A stretch of 64,000 nt of DNA from Streptomyces sp. SPB162 (GTDB taxonomy: Bacteria > Actinomycetota > Actinomycetes > Streptomycetales > Streptomycetaceae). Under the pieces are notes generated by a model, which did no database searches, was not told where the DNA came from, and saw only the letters and a program-made list of their open reading frames with translations. Made by a program: the position numbers and the translations under genes. The first letter of the stretch is position 1. Every line of letters starts with the position of its first letter. Where the stretch lies: NCBI RefSeq assembly GCF_029504575.1, contig NZ_JAQFII010000001.1, positions 2,826,501 to 2,890,500 of the forward strand, given 5' to 3'. This document shows, piece by piece, positions 16,685 through 25,270 of the stretch.

Positions 16685-17998
16685 ATGAGCCAGGAGTCCA
16701 GGACCGGTACGGCGATGGAGCAGCTGTCGCCATCCGCCGGGTCCTCAGCACCGTCAGCGTCGTCCCGCGCCACTCGCAAACTGTCCGCGCGGCGGCGTGC
16801 CGAAGTCGTCGCCGTGCTGCTGTTCAGCGGCGGGCCGATCTTCGAAAGTTCCATCCCGCTCTCCGTGTTCGGCATCGACCGGCAGGACGCGGGCGTGCCC
16901 CGCTACCGGCTGCTGGTCTGCGCCGGCGAGGACGGGCCACTTCGCACCACCGGGGGTTTGGAACTCAGCGCCCCCTACGGGCTCGAGGCGCTCTCACGGG
17001 CCGGCACCGTGGTGGTGCCCGCCTGGCGCTCGATCTCCCAGCCACCACCTCCCGAGGCCCTCGACGCGCTGCGCCGGGCCCACGAGGAAGGCGCCCGGAT
17101 CATCGGCCTGTGCACAGGGGCGTTCGTACTGGCCGCCGCGGGGCTCCTGGACGGTCGCCCCGCGACCACCCACTGGATGTACGCGCCCACCTTGGCCAAG
17201 CGCTATCCCTCCGTACATGTGGACCCCCGGGAGCTGTTCGTGGACGACGGAGACGTACTGACCTCGGCCGGCACGGCGGCCGGAATCGACCTCTGCCTGC
17301 ATGTCGTACGCACCGACCACGGCGCCGAGGCGGCGAACGCGCTCGCCCGGCGGCTCGTGGTGCCACCGCGCCGCAGCGACTGGCCCTCCAGCCAGCGCCA
17401 CCTCGACAGGTCATTACCAGAAGAGATCGGTGGCGACCCGCTGGCCGAGGTCGTCGCCTGGGCGCTGGAGCACCTGCACGAGCAGTTCGACGTGGAGGCC
17501 CTGGCGGCGCGCGCCTACATGAGCCGCAGGACCTTCGACCGGCGGTTCCGGTCACTGACCGGCAGCGCCCCGCTGCAGTGGCTGATCACCCAGCGGGTGC
17601 TGCAGGCGCAGCGGCTGCTGGAGACGTCCGACTTCTCGGTGGACGAGGTGGCGGGCCGCTGCGGCTTCCGCTCCCCCGTCGCGCTGCGCGGGCACTTCCG
17701 CCGCCAGCTCGGGTCGTCGCCCGCCTCGTACCGGGCCGCGTACCGGGCCCGGCGTCCGCAGGACGACCCGGAGCGGCCACCAGCGCCGACCGAGCACCTG
17801 CCGCCGCGCCGGGGCACGTCGCCGCAGCTCCTGACGGTGCCGGGCAAGCCCGACTCCGACGTGTACGCCCCCCGGGTGCCCGAGCAGAGCCGCATGGACG
17901 GCTCCGACGGCGTGATCAGGGGACGGCTGCGCGCGGAGCGCATCGCACGCGGCCGCAACCCGGCTATGCCTGGTCCACGCGATCGCCCCTTAGGGTGA
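16685..17998 (+). CDS. adpA: AdpA, global developmental regulator of the AraC/XylS family
   Basis: About 437 aa. An N-terminal ThiJ/PfpI-like dimerisation domain (VVAVLLFSGGPIFESSIPLSVFG split over the domain; GLCTGAFVLAAAGLL) is joined to a C-terminal AraC DNA-binding domain (YMSRRTFDRRFRS, GFRSPVALRGHFRRQLG). Between the domains, at 17414-17416, residue 244 is encoded by TTA, in the linker sequence SLPEEI where AdpA orthologues carry their conserved bldA-dependent codon. Translation thus needs the rare Leu-tRNA BldA. I place the start at ATG 16685, preceded by a GGGGGG site; ATG 16682 and GTG 16637 are alternatives. It controls sporulation, secreted enzymes and antibiotics. orn follows after five bases. 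Confidence 0.95.
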   Translation: MSQESRTGTAMEQLSPSAGSSAPSASSRATRKLSARRRAEVVAVLLFSGGPIFESSIPLSVFGIDRQDAGVPRYRLLVCAGEDGPLRTTGGLELSAPYGLEALSRAGTVVVPAWRSISQPPPPEALDALRRAHEEGARIIGLCTGAFVLAAAGLLDGRPATTHWMYAPTLAKRYPSVHVDPRELFVDDGDVLTSAGTAAGIDLCLHVVRTDHGAEAANALARRLVVPPRRSDWPSSQRHLDRSLPEEIGGDPLAEVVAWALEHLHEQFDVEALAARAYMSRRTFDRRFRSLTGSAPLQWLITQRVLQAQRLLETSDFSVDEVAGRCGFRSPVALRGHFRRQLGSSPASYRAAYRARRPQDDPERPPAPTEHLPPRRGTSPQLLTVPGKPDSDVYAPRVPEQSRMDGSDGVIRGRLRAERIARGRNPAMPGPRDRPLG

Positions 17999-18003
17999 GA
18001 CCC

Positions 18004-18606
18004 ATGAACGACCGCATGGTGTGGATCGACTGCGAGATGACCGGGCTGTCGCTGGCCCACGACGCGCTCGTCGAGGTGGCCGCACTGGTCACCGACTCGG
18101 AGCTGAACATTCTCGGCGAGGGGGTGGAGATCGTCATCCGCCCGCCCGCCGAGTCCTTGACGACCATGCCGGACGTCGTACGCGAGATGCACACCGCCTC
18201 CGGGCTCCTGGAGGAGCTCGACGGCGGTGTGACGCTCGAGGAGGCCGAGAAGCTGGTGCTCGACTACGTGCGCGAGCACGTCTCCGAGCCGCGCAAGGCC
18301 CCGCTGTGCGGGAACTCGGTCAGCACCGACCGCGGCTTCCTCGCGCGGGACATGCCGGCCCTCGAACAGCACCTCCACTACCGGATCGTGGACGTCTCCT
18401 CCATCAAGGAGCTGTCCCGCCGGTGGTACCCCCGGGCGTACTTCAACAGCCCGGAGAAGAACGGCAACCACCGCGCCCTGGCGGACATCCGCGAGTCCAT
18501 CGCGGAGCTCCGGTACTACCGCGAAGCGGTCTTCGTGGCGCAGCCGGGGCCGGATACCGACACCGCCCGGGCCATCGCGGCCAAGCACGTCCGGGCCGCC
18601 GAATAG
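18004..18606 (+). CDS. orn: Oligoribonuclease (Orn)
   Basis: A 200-aa DEDDh exonuclease that degrades 2-5 nt RNA and, as known for the family, the c-di-GMP product pGpG. Catalytic residues are visible: D9 and E11 in WIDCEMTGL, H156 and D161 in NHRALADIRES. ATG 18004 lies five bases after the adpA stop, so the two may be co-transcribed. In S. griseus and S. coelicolor this gene (ornA) sits next to adpA and its loss impairs development (from memory). The GGDEF-EAL gene later in the window would generate its pGpG substrate. Confidence 0.95.
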   Translation: MNDRMVWIDCEMTGLSLAHDALVEVAALVTDSELNILGEGVEIVIRPPAESLTTMPDVVREMHTASGLLEELDGGVTLEEAEKLVLDYVREHVSEPRKAPLCGNSVSTDRGFLARDMPALEQHLHYRIVDVSSIKELSRRWYPRAYFNSPEKNGNHRALADIRESIAELRYYREAVFVAQPGPDTDTARAIAAKHVRAAE

Positions 18607-18672
18607 CCTGAGGCGAGCACCCTCCCGGACCCTGTATGCTTCTTCAGGTCGGCGCCGAGAAGCGCCGGACAT

Positions 18673-18746
18673 GGTGGGTGTAGCTCAGTTGGTAGAGCAC
18701 CTGGTTGTGGTCCAGGTGGCCGCGGGTTCAAGTCCCGTCACTCACC
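18673..18746 (+). tRNA. tRNA-His (anticodon GUG)
   Basis: A complete cloverleaf. Acceptor GTGGGTG pairs with CACTCAC (one G-T wobble). The D-arm is TAGCTCAGTTGGTAGAGCA, the anticodon loop TTGTGGT gives GTG, and the T-arm contains GGGTTCAAGTCCC. The extra G at 18673 opposite the C discriminator is the G-1 typical of tRNA-His. A strong terminator follows. Confidence 0.95.
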
Positions 18747-18754
18747 CTGAACGA

Positions 18755-18790
18755 CGAAGGCCCGGTCTGTGAAAACAGACCGGGCCTTCG
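18755..18790 (+). terminator. Terminator after tRNA-His
   Basis: A perfect 16-bp stem, CGAAGGCCCGGTCTGT with ACAGACCGGGCCTTCG, closed by a GAAA tetraloop. It may also terminate transcripts arriving from cebR on the other strand. Confidence 0.85.
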
Positions 18791-18893
18791 TCATGTCCGG
18801 GGCCGCGGGCACCGGCAGGGGCGTGTCCGACGTCACACCACCGACGTCACACAGCCGCACCCCGGACGACGCGCCCGCCGATGCACCGGCCCG

Positions 18894-19922
18894 CTACGCG
18901 GAATCCCGCCGCACCAGTTCCGTGGCGAGCACCACGTGCCGCCGCACCGACGTGCGTTCCGCGATCTCCTCCAGCAGGACGCGGGCCATGGTGCGGCCCA
19001 TCTCCTCGATGGGCTGCCGGACGCTCGTGAGGGCGGGGTCCATGTGGCGGGCGATGACGGAGTCGTCGAAGCCGACGAGCGCCACGTCGTCGGGGACGCG
19101 CCGGCCGGCCTCGCGCAGGACCTGGAGCGCGCCGGAGGCCATGACGTCGGAGGCCGCGAAGACGGCGTCCACGTCGGGCCGTCGGGCGAGCAGCTCGCGC
19201 ATCGCGCGCCGGCCGCCCTCCTCGGTGAAGTCGCCGCGCGCGACGAGCGACGCGTCGTCACCCAGACCCGCCGCGTCGACGGCCTGGCGGTACCCGTCGA
19301 GGCGGCAGCGGGCGACGTACATGTCGACGGGGCCGGTGATGGTGGCGACGGCGCGGCGGCCGCGGCCGAGCAGGTAGCCGACGGCGGAGCGGGCGCCGCC
19401 GACGTTGTCGGAGTCCACGTAGGACACGGACTCCAGGTCGGAGCGACGGCCGTTCAGGACGGCGGGCATGTCCAGCTGCTCCAGCAGGTCGGGCAGGGGG
19501 TCGTCCTCGTGCACCGAGACCACCAGGACGCCGTCGACGCGGTGCGCGCTGAGGTACTGGGCGAAGCGCGAGCGCTCCTTGGGCGTGCGGATCAGCGTCA
19601 GCAGCAGCTGCATGTCGGTGTCGGCGAGCTCGGCGCCGACACCGCGGATGATGTCGGAGAAGTACGGCTCGGCGAAGAGCCGGGTCTCGGGTTCCGGGAT
19701 GACGAGCGCGATGGCGTCCGTCCGGTTGCCGGCCAGCGCCCGGGCCGCGCGGTTGGGGACGTAGCCCAGCTCGGCGATGGCGACCTCGACGGCGGCCTTC
19801 GCCCGGTCGCTCACCCGGGGGGACCCGTTGATGACCCGCGAGACCGTGCCGCGGCCCACTCCGGCACGGGCGGCGACCTCCTCGAGCGTGGGCCGTCCGC
19901 TGTGCCGACCGTTCACGGTCAC
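18894..19922 (-). CDS. cebR: CebR, LacI-family repressor of cellobiose genes
   Basis: A 342-aa LacI-family protein. The N-terminal helix-turn-helix PTLEEVAARAGVGRGTVSRV and hinge (VPNRAARALAGNRT) are followed by a periplasmic-binding-protein-like domain. The GTG at 19922 is preceded by GGGAGG at correct spacing, which decides the start. It is divergent from cebEFG-bglC. Two copies of the CebR palindrome TGGGAGCGCTCCCA, one with a mismatch, lie in the gap. In Streptomyces, CebR is released by cellobiose or cellotriose (known from S. griseus, S. reticuli and S. scabies). The mismatched site adjoining the cebR start suggests autoregulation. Confidence 0.93.
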   Translation of the reverse strand: MTVNGRHSGRPTLEEVAARAGVGRGTVSRVINGSPRVSDRAKAAVEVAIAELGYVPNRAARALAGNRTDAIALVIPEPETRLFAEPYFSDIIRGVGAELADTDMQLLLTLIRTPKERSRFAQYLSAHRVDGVLVVSVHEDDPLPDLLEQLDMPAVLNGRRSDLESVSYVDSDNVGGARSAVGYLLGRGRRAVATITGPVDMYVARCRLDGYRQAVDAAGLGDDASLVARGDFTEEGGRRAMRELLARRPDVDAVFAASDVMASGALQVLREAGRRVPDDVALVGFDDSVIARHMDPALTSVRQPIEEMGRTMARVLLEEIAERTSVRRHVVLATELVRRDSA

Positions 19923-19978
19923 TTCCGCCTCCCCGACATGACTGACGCGCCATCCTAGGCGCTCGGGCGCTCTCGGCG

Positions 19979-19992
19979 TGAGAGCGCTCCCA
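19979..19992. promoter_or_regulatory. CebR operator near cebR (one mismatch)
   Basis: TGAGAGCGCTCCCA differs from the 14-bp CebR palindrome at one base. It lies 57 bases upstream of the cebR GTG, as expected for autoregulation. Confidence 0.8.
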
Positions 19993-20091
19993 CAATTCCT
20001 CACGATAGCGGGCGTACCGCGCCCGATTCGTTCAAGAAGTGATCGAAGGTCCGGCCCGGACACGTTCCGGCAACGAAATGGACTTCATCTC

Positions 20092-20120
20092 TTGACACTT
20101 CACCCCTCCAGGCACGAATG
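20092..20120 (+). promoter_or_regulatory. Likely cebE promoter
   Basis: A consensus -35 TTGACA (20092-20097) is followed after 17-18 bases by GAATGT, a plausible weak -10. The perfect CebR operator begins about 17 bases downstream, where bound repressor would block initiation or early elongation. Confidence 0.5.
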
Positions 20121-20136
20121 TTCCGGCAAGCCTACG

Positions 20137-20150
20137 TGGGAGCGCTCCCA
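20137..20150. promoter_or_regulatory. CebR operator upstream of cebE (perfect palindrome)
   Basis: TGGGAGCGCTCCCA is a perfect 14-bp palindrome identical to the known CebR box (from memory). It lies 63 bases upstream of the cebE ATG and downstream of the predicted -10. Confidence 0.9.
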
Positions 20151-20213
20151 CAAACTCGTCGTCATCCGAACGTCAGAACGAACGTCAGCACCACCCTGGA
20201 CAAGGAGAGTGGA

Positions 20214-21557
20214 ATGCGCACTTCCAGCGGCACTCGTGCCCGCAGAACCGCACTGATAGCGGTCGCGGGGCTCGCGACCTGCGCGACCCTGATCACCGGC
20301 TGCAGCAGCGACAGCGACTCGAACTCGGGGAGCAAGAGCACCGGCACGGAGAACATCACGCTGCACGTCGGCGACTTCGGCTCGTTCGGTTACGACGACA
20401 AGACGGGCGCGGCCCTGTTCTCGGAGTACCACAAGCTGCACCCGAACATCACGATCGTCGAGGACAACGTCGCCGACGGCCAGAAGTACTGGGACGCGCT
20501 CAAGCTGCACCTGTCGCAGGGCAGCGGCCTGGCCGACGTCCAGGCGATCGAGGTCGGCTTCATCGCCGAGGCGACCGCCACGCTCGGCGACAAGTTCATC
20601 GACCTCGGCAAGGCCCAGGGTGTCGACACCACCAAGTGGCTGGACTGGAAGGAGAAGCAGGCCACCACGAAGAGCGGCCAGGTGATCGGGCTCGGCACCG
20701 ACGTCGGCCCGATGGCGGTCTGCTACCGCAAGGACCTGTTCCAGCAGGCCGGTCTGCCGGCCGACCGTGAGGCCGTCGCCGCGCTGTGGGCGGGCGACTG
20801 GGCGAAGTACATCTCGGTCGGCAAGCAGTTCAAGGCCAAGGCCCCGGCCGGGGTCGCGTTCACCGACTCCGCCAGCGGTGTCTTCAACGCCGTGGTCTCC
20901 AGCCAGGCGCAGCAGTACTCCGACGACCAGGGCAAGCTGATCTACGACACCAGCCCGGGTGTGAAGAAGGCCTGGGAGCTGGCCGTGGAAGCGGCGCAGC
21001 AGGGCCTGAGCGGCAAGCTGCGGCAGTTCGACGACAAGGGCACCTGGAACGCGGCGTTCAAGAACTCCAAGTTCGCCACGATCGCCTGCCCGAGCTGGAT
21101 GACCGGCATCATCAAGGAGCAGGGCGGCCCGGCCAACGCGGCCAAGTGGGACATCGCCGCCGCGCCCGAGGCCGGCAACTGGGGCGGGGCGTTCCTGTCC
21201 GTTCCCAAGGCGGGCAAGCACACCGCCGAGGCGACCGCGCTGGCCGCCTGGCTGACCGCGCCCGAGCAGCAGGCGAAGGTGTTCGCCAAGAACGGCAACA
21301 TCCCGTCCACCAAGGCCGGTCTCGACTCGCCGACCGTGACGGGCGCGACCAACCCGTACTTCGGCACCGCGCCGGTCGGCAAGGTCTACACGGCCACCGC
21401 GAAGGGCGTCACCCCGGCGCCGATCGGCCGCTACGACGGCCAGGTGAAGACGTACATCACCGACAACGGTCTGCTCGACATCGAGCAGCACGGCACGTCC
21501 AAGGACAAGGCGTGGTCCAACGTGCAGGCGTTGGTCAAGGACAAGATCGACCAGTAG
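20214..21557 (+). CDS. cebE: CebE, cellobiose/cello-oligosaccharide-binding lipoprotein
   Basis: A 447-aa ABC-transporter solute-binding protein. The signal sequence ends in a lipobox (LITGC) with C30 as the lipidated residue, followed by a Ser/Asn-rich linker. The mature part has the type 1 sugar-binding fold (LADVQAIEVGF, WEKYISVGKQFK-type segments). ATG 20214 has AAGGAGAG upstream. It is the first gene of cebEFG-bglC. The ATPase is not encoded here; the shared MsiK ATPase serves this transporter in streptomycetes. A 14-bp stem hairpin follows the stop and separates cebE from cebF, which would give excess binding protein over permease. Confidence 0.94.
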   Translation: MRTSSGTRARRTALIAVAGLATCATLITGCSSDSDSNSGSKSTGTENITLHVGDFGSFGYDDKTGAALFSEYHKLHPNITIVEDNVADGQKYWDALKLHLSQGSGLADVQAIEVGFIAEATATLGDKFIDLGKAQGVDTTKWLDWKEKQATTKSGQVIGLGTDVGPMAVCYRKDLFQQAGLPADREAVAALWAGDWAKYISVGKQFKAKAPAGVAFTDSASGVFNAVVSSQAQQYSDDQGKLIYDTSPGVKKAWELAVEAAQQGLSGKLRQFDDKGTWNAAFKNSKFATIACPSWMTGIIKEQGGPANAAKWDIAAAPEAGNWGGAFLSVPKAGKHTAEATALAAWLTAPEQQAKVFAKNGNIPSTKAGLDSPTVTGATNPYFGTAPVGKVYTATAKGVTPAPIGRYDGQVKTYITDNGLLDIEQHGTSKDKAWSNVQALVKDKIDQ

Positions 21558-21563
21558 CCGGCC

Positions 21564-21600
21564 GGGCCGCCCGGCAGTGACCACTCCTGCCGGGCGGCCC
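21564..21600 (+). terminator. Intra-operon hairpin between cebE and cebF
   Basis: Arms GGGCCGCCCGGCAG (21564-21577) and CTGCCGGGCGGCCC (21587-21600) pair perfectly around a 9-base loop. No T-run follows. It probably acts as a partial terminator or a 3' stabiliser of the cebE message. Confidence 0.75.
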
Positions 21601-21701
21601 GCCTTCACGACGCTGATCCGGTCGGGGCCGACGGTCCCGACCGGGACCGGCCCCGATCCTCCGAGACCGACCGACTGACCCGACCGGGAAGGACGCCACT
21701 C

Positions 21702-22712
21702 GTGGCCACCTCCGTCAGGGCGTCGGCCGACGGCAGTCCGCCGCCGGCCCGGCCCGTCCCCGCCTCACCACCACCGGGCACCCCCGGTTCCCCCGCCGGC
21801 CCCTCCTGGCGCTCCCGGCTGTACCGCCTGGACATCAAGGCGACGCCGTACGCGTACATCGCCCCGTTCTTCGTCTGCTTCGCCGCCTTCGGGCTCTTCC
21901 CGCTGATCTACACGGGCTGGCTCTCCTTCCACCAGGTCGAGTTGGGCGGCGACGCGCAGTGGCGCGGCTTCGACAACTACACCCGGCTGTGGGACAGCGA
22001 GTTCTTCTGGAACGCGCTGCGCAACACGTTCTCGCTGGGGGTGATCTCCACCGTCCCGCAGCTGCTGATGGCGCTGGGCCTGGCGCATCTCCTCAACTAC
22101 AAGCTCCGGGGGCGCGGGTTCTTCCGGGTGGCGGTGCTGGCCCCGTACGCGACGTCGATCGCGGCGGCCTCGCTGGTCTTCGTGCAGCTCTTCAACCCCG
22201 ACTACGGCATGGTCAACCAGCTGCTGGGCCACTTCGGGGTGGACCACATCCAGTGGGAGGCCGACAAGTGGCCGTCCCAGATCGCCATCTCGACGATCGT
22301 CACCTGGCGCTGGACGGGGTACAACGCGCTGATCTACCTGGCGGCGATGCAGGCCGTGCCGGGCGATCTGTACGAGGCGGCCGCGCTCGACGGGGCGTCG
22401 CGCTGGCGGCAGTTCCTCAGCGTCACCATCCCCTCGATCCGCCCCACGATCCTGTTCACGATCATCGTCTCGACGATCGGGGCGACCCAGCTGTTCGGCG
22501 AACCGATGCTGTTCGGCGGCGGGTTGGGCGTCAGCGGCGGATCGGCGCACCAGTACCAGACGCTCAGCCTCTACATGTACGAGAAGGGCTGGCAGAACGG
22601 GGCGCTCGGACAGGCGTCGGCCGTCGCGTGGGTCATGCTCCTGATCCTGCTGCTCGTGGGCGCCATCCAACTGATCATCACGCGGGTGAACCGCAGGAAG
22701 CTGGGGGGCTGA
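21702..22712 (+). CDS. cebF: CebF, cellobiose ABC transporter permease
   Basis: A 336-aa inner-membrane permease of the MalF class. A Pro-rich cytoplasmic N-terminus of about 45 residues precedes six or so membrane segments. The EAA loop that contacts the ATPase is visible as EAAALDGASRWRQFLSVTIP. The start is GTG 21702, about 145 bases after cebE and beyond the hairpin. It pairs with CebG, which starts three bases after its stop. Specificity is inferred from CebE, CebR and the beta-glucosidase in the same operon. Confidence 0.94.
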   Translation: MATSVRASADGSPPPARPVPASPPPGTPGSPAGPSWRSRLYRLDIKATPYAYIAPFFVCFAAFGLFPLIYTGWLSFHQVELGGDAQWRGFDNYTRLWDSEFFWNALRNTFSLGVISTVPQLLMALGLAHLLNYKLRGRGFFRVAVLAPYATSIAAASLVFVQLFNPDYGMVNQLLGHFGVDHIQWEADKWPSQIAISTIVTWRWTGYNALIYLAAMQAVPGDLYEAAALDGASRWRQFLSVTIPSIRPTILFTIIVSTIGATQLFGEPMLFGGGLGVSGGSAHQYQTLSLYMYEKGWQNGALGQASAVAWVMLLILLLVGAIQLIITRVNRRKLGG

Positions 22713-22715
22713 CCC

Positions 22716-23636
22716 ATGGCACACGCAGTCGCCGACCGGAGCACGCGCCGGGCAGGCCCCGGCTCCGCCGCTCCCCCGCCCAGGAAACGGCGGCGCTTCG
22801 GCCCCCGCGCGGGACGGCAGGACCACGCGGGACCGCTCACGTACGCGATCCTCGTCTTCGCGGCGCTGGTCTCGCTCTTCCCGCTGTACTGGACCGTGGT
22901 CGCGGCCTCCAGCACCGACACCCAGATCGTGCAGCCGCCGACCGAACTGCTGCCCGGCAGCCATCTGATCGACAACCTGAAGATCGCCTGGGACCAGGTC
23001 CACATGGGCCAGGCACTGATCAACTCGACCATCGTGGCCGGGTTCGTCTCGCTCAGCACGGTGCTCTTCGCCACGCTGGCCGGCTTCGCCTTCGCGAAGC
23101 TGCGCTTCCGGGGCCGCAACGGGCTGCTGACCCTGGTCGTCGCGACGATGACGATCCCGCCGCAGCTCAGCGTGATTCCGCTCTACCAGATCATCACCGA
23201 TCTGGGGTGGGTGGGCCGGCTGCAGTCGGTCATCCTGCCGTCGCTGGTGGCGGCCTTCGGGGTGTTCTTCATGCGGCAGTTCCTCGCCGAGGCCCTGCCG
23301 ATCGAACTGATCGAGGCCGCCCGGGTGGACGGGGCGCACAGCCTGCGCATCGTCTGGCACGTGGTCTTCCCGATCGCCCGGCCGGCCATGGCGGTGCTGG
23401 GGATGCTGGTCTTCGTCCAGTCCTGGAACGACTTCTTCTGGCCGTTCATCGCACTGAACCAACAGAACCCCACCGTGCAGGTGGCGCTGGCCGGACTCGG
23501 ATCCGGCGACCACACGATCGACCACGCGGTCGTGCTGACCGGCGCGCTGATCGCGACCGTGCCGCTGCTGCTGGTCTTCGCCCTGCTCGGCAAACACATC
23601 GTGGGCGGCATCACCGCCGGCGCGGTCAAGAGCTGA
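22716..23636 (+). CDS. cebG: CebG, cellobiose ABC transporter permease
   Basis: A 306-aa MalG-class permease. A basic N-terminus ([11 protein letters not shown]) is followed by six predicted membrane helices. The EAA motif [20 protein letters not shown] lies between helices four and five. ATG 22716 lies three bases after the cebF stop, so the two subunits are co-translated in roughly equal amounts. It forms the channel with CebF, energised by an ATPase encoded elsewhere. Confidence 0.94.
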   Translation: MAHAVADRSTRRAGPGSAAPPPRKRRRFGPRAGRQDHAGPLTYAILVFAALVSLFPLYWTVVAASSTDTQIVQPPTELLPGSHLIDNLKIAWDQVHMGQALINSTIVAGFVSLSTVLFATLAGFAFAKLRFRGRNGLLTLVVATMTIPPQLSVIPLYQIITDLGWVGRLQSVILPSLVAAFGVFFMRQFLAEALPIELIEAARVDGAHSLRIVWHVVFPIARPAMAVLGMLVFVQSWNDFFWPFIALNQQNPTVQVALAGLGSGDHTIDHAVVLTGALIATVPLLLVFALLGKHIVGGITAGAVKS

Positions 23637-23694
23637 CCCTCTCTCCCGGGCCGCCGCCCCCACCCGTCACACTCATCCTTTGGAGTGCCCCCGT

Positions 23695-25152
23695 ATGACC
23701 GCTGTCCGTCCCGAGACCGCATCCACCGGTCTGCTCCGCTTTCCGCCCGGCTTCGTCTGGGGCGCGGCCACCGCCGCCTACCAGATCGAGGGCGCCGTGG
23801 CCGAAGACGGCCGCACGCCGTCCATCTGGGACACCTTCAGCCACACCCCCGGCCGGGTCCACAACGGGGACACCGGTGACATCGCGGCCGACCACTACCA
23901 CCGGTTCCGTGACGACGTCGCCCTGATGTCGGACCTCGACCTGGGCGCGTACCGCTTCTCCATCTCCTGGTCGCGGGTCCAGCCCACCGGCCGGGGGCCG
24001 GCCGTCCAGCGCGGCCTGGACTTCTACCGCGCGCTCGCCGACGAGCTGCTCGGCAAGGGGATCACCCCGGTCGCGACCCTGTACCACTGGGACCTGCCGC
24101 AGGACCTGGAGGACGTCGGCGGCTGGACGGTACGCGACACCGCCGAGCGGTTCGCCGAGTACGCCGAGATCATGGCGGGCGCCCTCGGCGACCGCGTCCC
24201 GTACTGGACCACGCTCAACGAGCCGTGGTGCTCGGCGTTCCTGGGCTACGGCTCCGGGGTGCACGCCCCCGGCCGCACCGAGCCGGACGCCGCGCTGAAG
24301 GCGGCCCACCATCTCAATCTCGCCCATGGACGGGCGATCGGGGTTCTGCGCTCCACACTCCCCGCTACCGCGCAGACCTCGATCACCCTCAATCTCCACC
24401 AGGTGCGCCCGCTCGACCAGTCGCCCGCGGCACTGGACGCCGCGCGCCGGATCGACGCCGTCGGCAACCGGATCTTCACCGGTCCGATCCTGCACGGCGG
24501 GTACCCGGCGGACCTGATCGAGGACACCGCGCACCTCGTCGACTGGCAGACGCTGGTGCACGACGGCGACCTCGCCGAGATCTCCCGCCCCATCGACCTG
24601 CTGGGCATCAACTACTACACGCCCACGGTCGTCTCGGGCCCGCGGCCCGCGCTGGACGGCGCCGAAGCCGCCCGCTTCGACGGCCACGGCGCCAGCGCGC
24701 ACTCCCCCTGGCCGGGCTCGGAAGAGGTCGCCTTCCACCTCCCGCCGGGCGAGACCACGGCGATGAGCTGGGCGGTCGACGCCACGGGGCTGTACGACCT
24801 GCTGCGGCGCATGGCCGAGGAAAACCCCGGCCTGCCGCTGATGGTCACCGAGAACGGCGCCGCCTTCGACGACTACGTCTCCCCCGAGGGCACGGTGAAC
24901 GACCCCCGGCGGATCGACTACCTGCGCGGCCACCTGGCCGCCGTGCACCGCGCGATCGAGGACGGCGCGGACGTCCGCGGCTACTTCCTGTGGTCGCTGA
25001 TGGACAACTTCGAGTGGGGCTACGGCTACAGCAAGCGCTTCGGCGCGGTGTACGTGGACTACGCCACCCAGACGCGGATCCCGAAGTCCAGCGCGCACTG
25101 GTACGCCGAGGTCGCGCGCACGGGTGAGATCACGGAGCCCGGCGCTCCGTAA
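23695..25152 (+). CDS. bglC: Beta-glucosidase BglC (GH1), cytoplasmic
   Basis: A 485-aa GH1 retaining glycosidase that splits imported cellobiose to glucose. [19 protein letters not shown] at the N-terminus, the acid/base E176 in TLNEPW and the nucleophile E386 in TENGAAFDD are intact. There is no signal peptide, so it works inside the cell after CebEFG uptake. ATG 23695 is preceded by TGGAG at somewhat long spacing. It lies 58 bases after cebG in the same direction, completing the operon. In S. scabies the equivalent BglC feeds back on CebR by lowering inducer (recalled). Confidence 0.94.
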   Translation: MTAVRPETASTGLLRFPPGFVWGAATAAYQIEGAVAEDGRTPSIWDTFSHTPGRVHNGDTGDIAADHYHRFRDDVALMSDLDLGAYRFSISWSRVQPTGRGPAVQRGLDFYRALADELLGKGITPVATLYHWDLPQDLEDVGGWTVRDTAERFAEYAEIMAGALGDRVPYWTTLNEPWCSAFLGYGSGVHAPGRTEPDAALKAAHHLNLAHGRAIGVLRSTLPATAQTSITLNLHQVRPLDQSPAALDAARRIDAVGNRIFTGPILHGGYPADLIEDTAHLVDWQTLVHDGDLAEISRPIDLLGINYYTPTVVSGPRPALDGAEAARFDGHGASAHSPWPGSEEVAFHLPPGETTAMSWAVDATGLYDLLRRMAEENPGLPLMVTENGAAFDDYVSPEGTVNDPRRIDYLRGHLAAVHRAIEDGADVRGYFLWSLMDNFEWGYGYSKRFGAVYVDYATQTRIPKSSAHWYAEVARTGEITEPGAP

Positions 25153-25206
25153 GGGACGCGGGGGGTACGGCGGTTCGAGGGTGCCGTCGTACCACCCCGC
25201 ACGAAA

Positions 25207-25242
25207 GCGGCCCACCGGCGGAAGGCTCCGCCGGTGGGCCGC
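25207..25242. terminator. Bidirectional terminator between bglC and the CBM2-GH18 gene
   Basis: Arms GCGGCCCACCGGCGGA and TCCGCCGGTGGGCCGC form a perfect 16-bp stem with loop AGGC, between convergent genes. Confidence 0.85.
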
Positions 25243-25270
25243 TGCGTTCACGCGTCCAGTCGTGGTGGGG

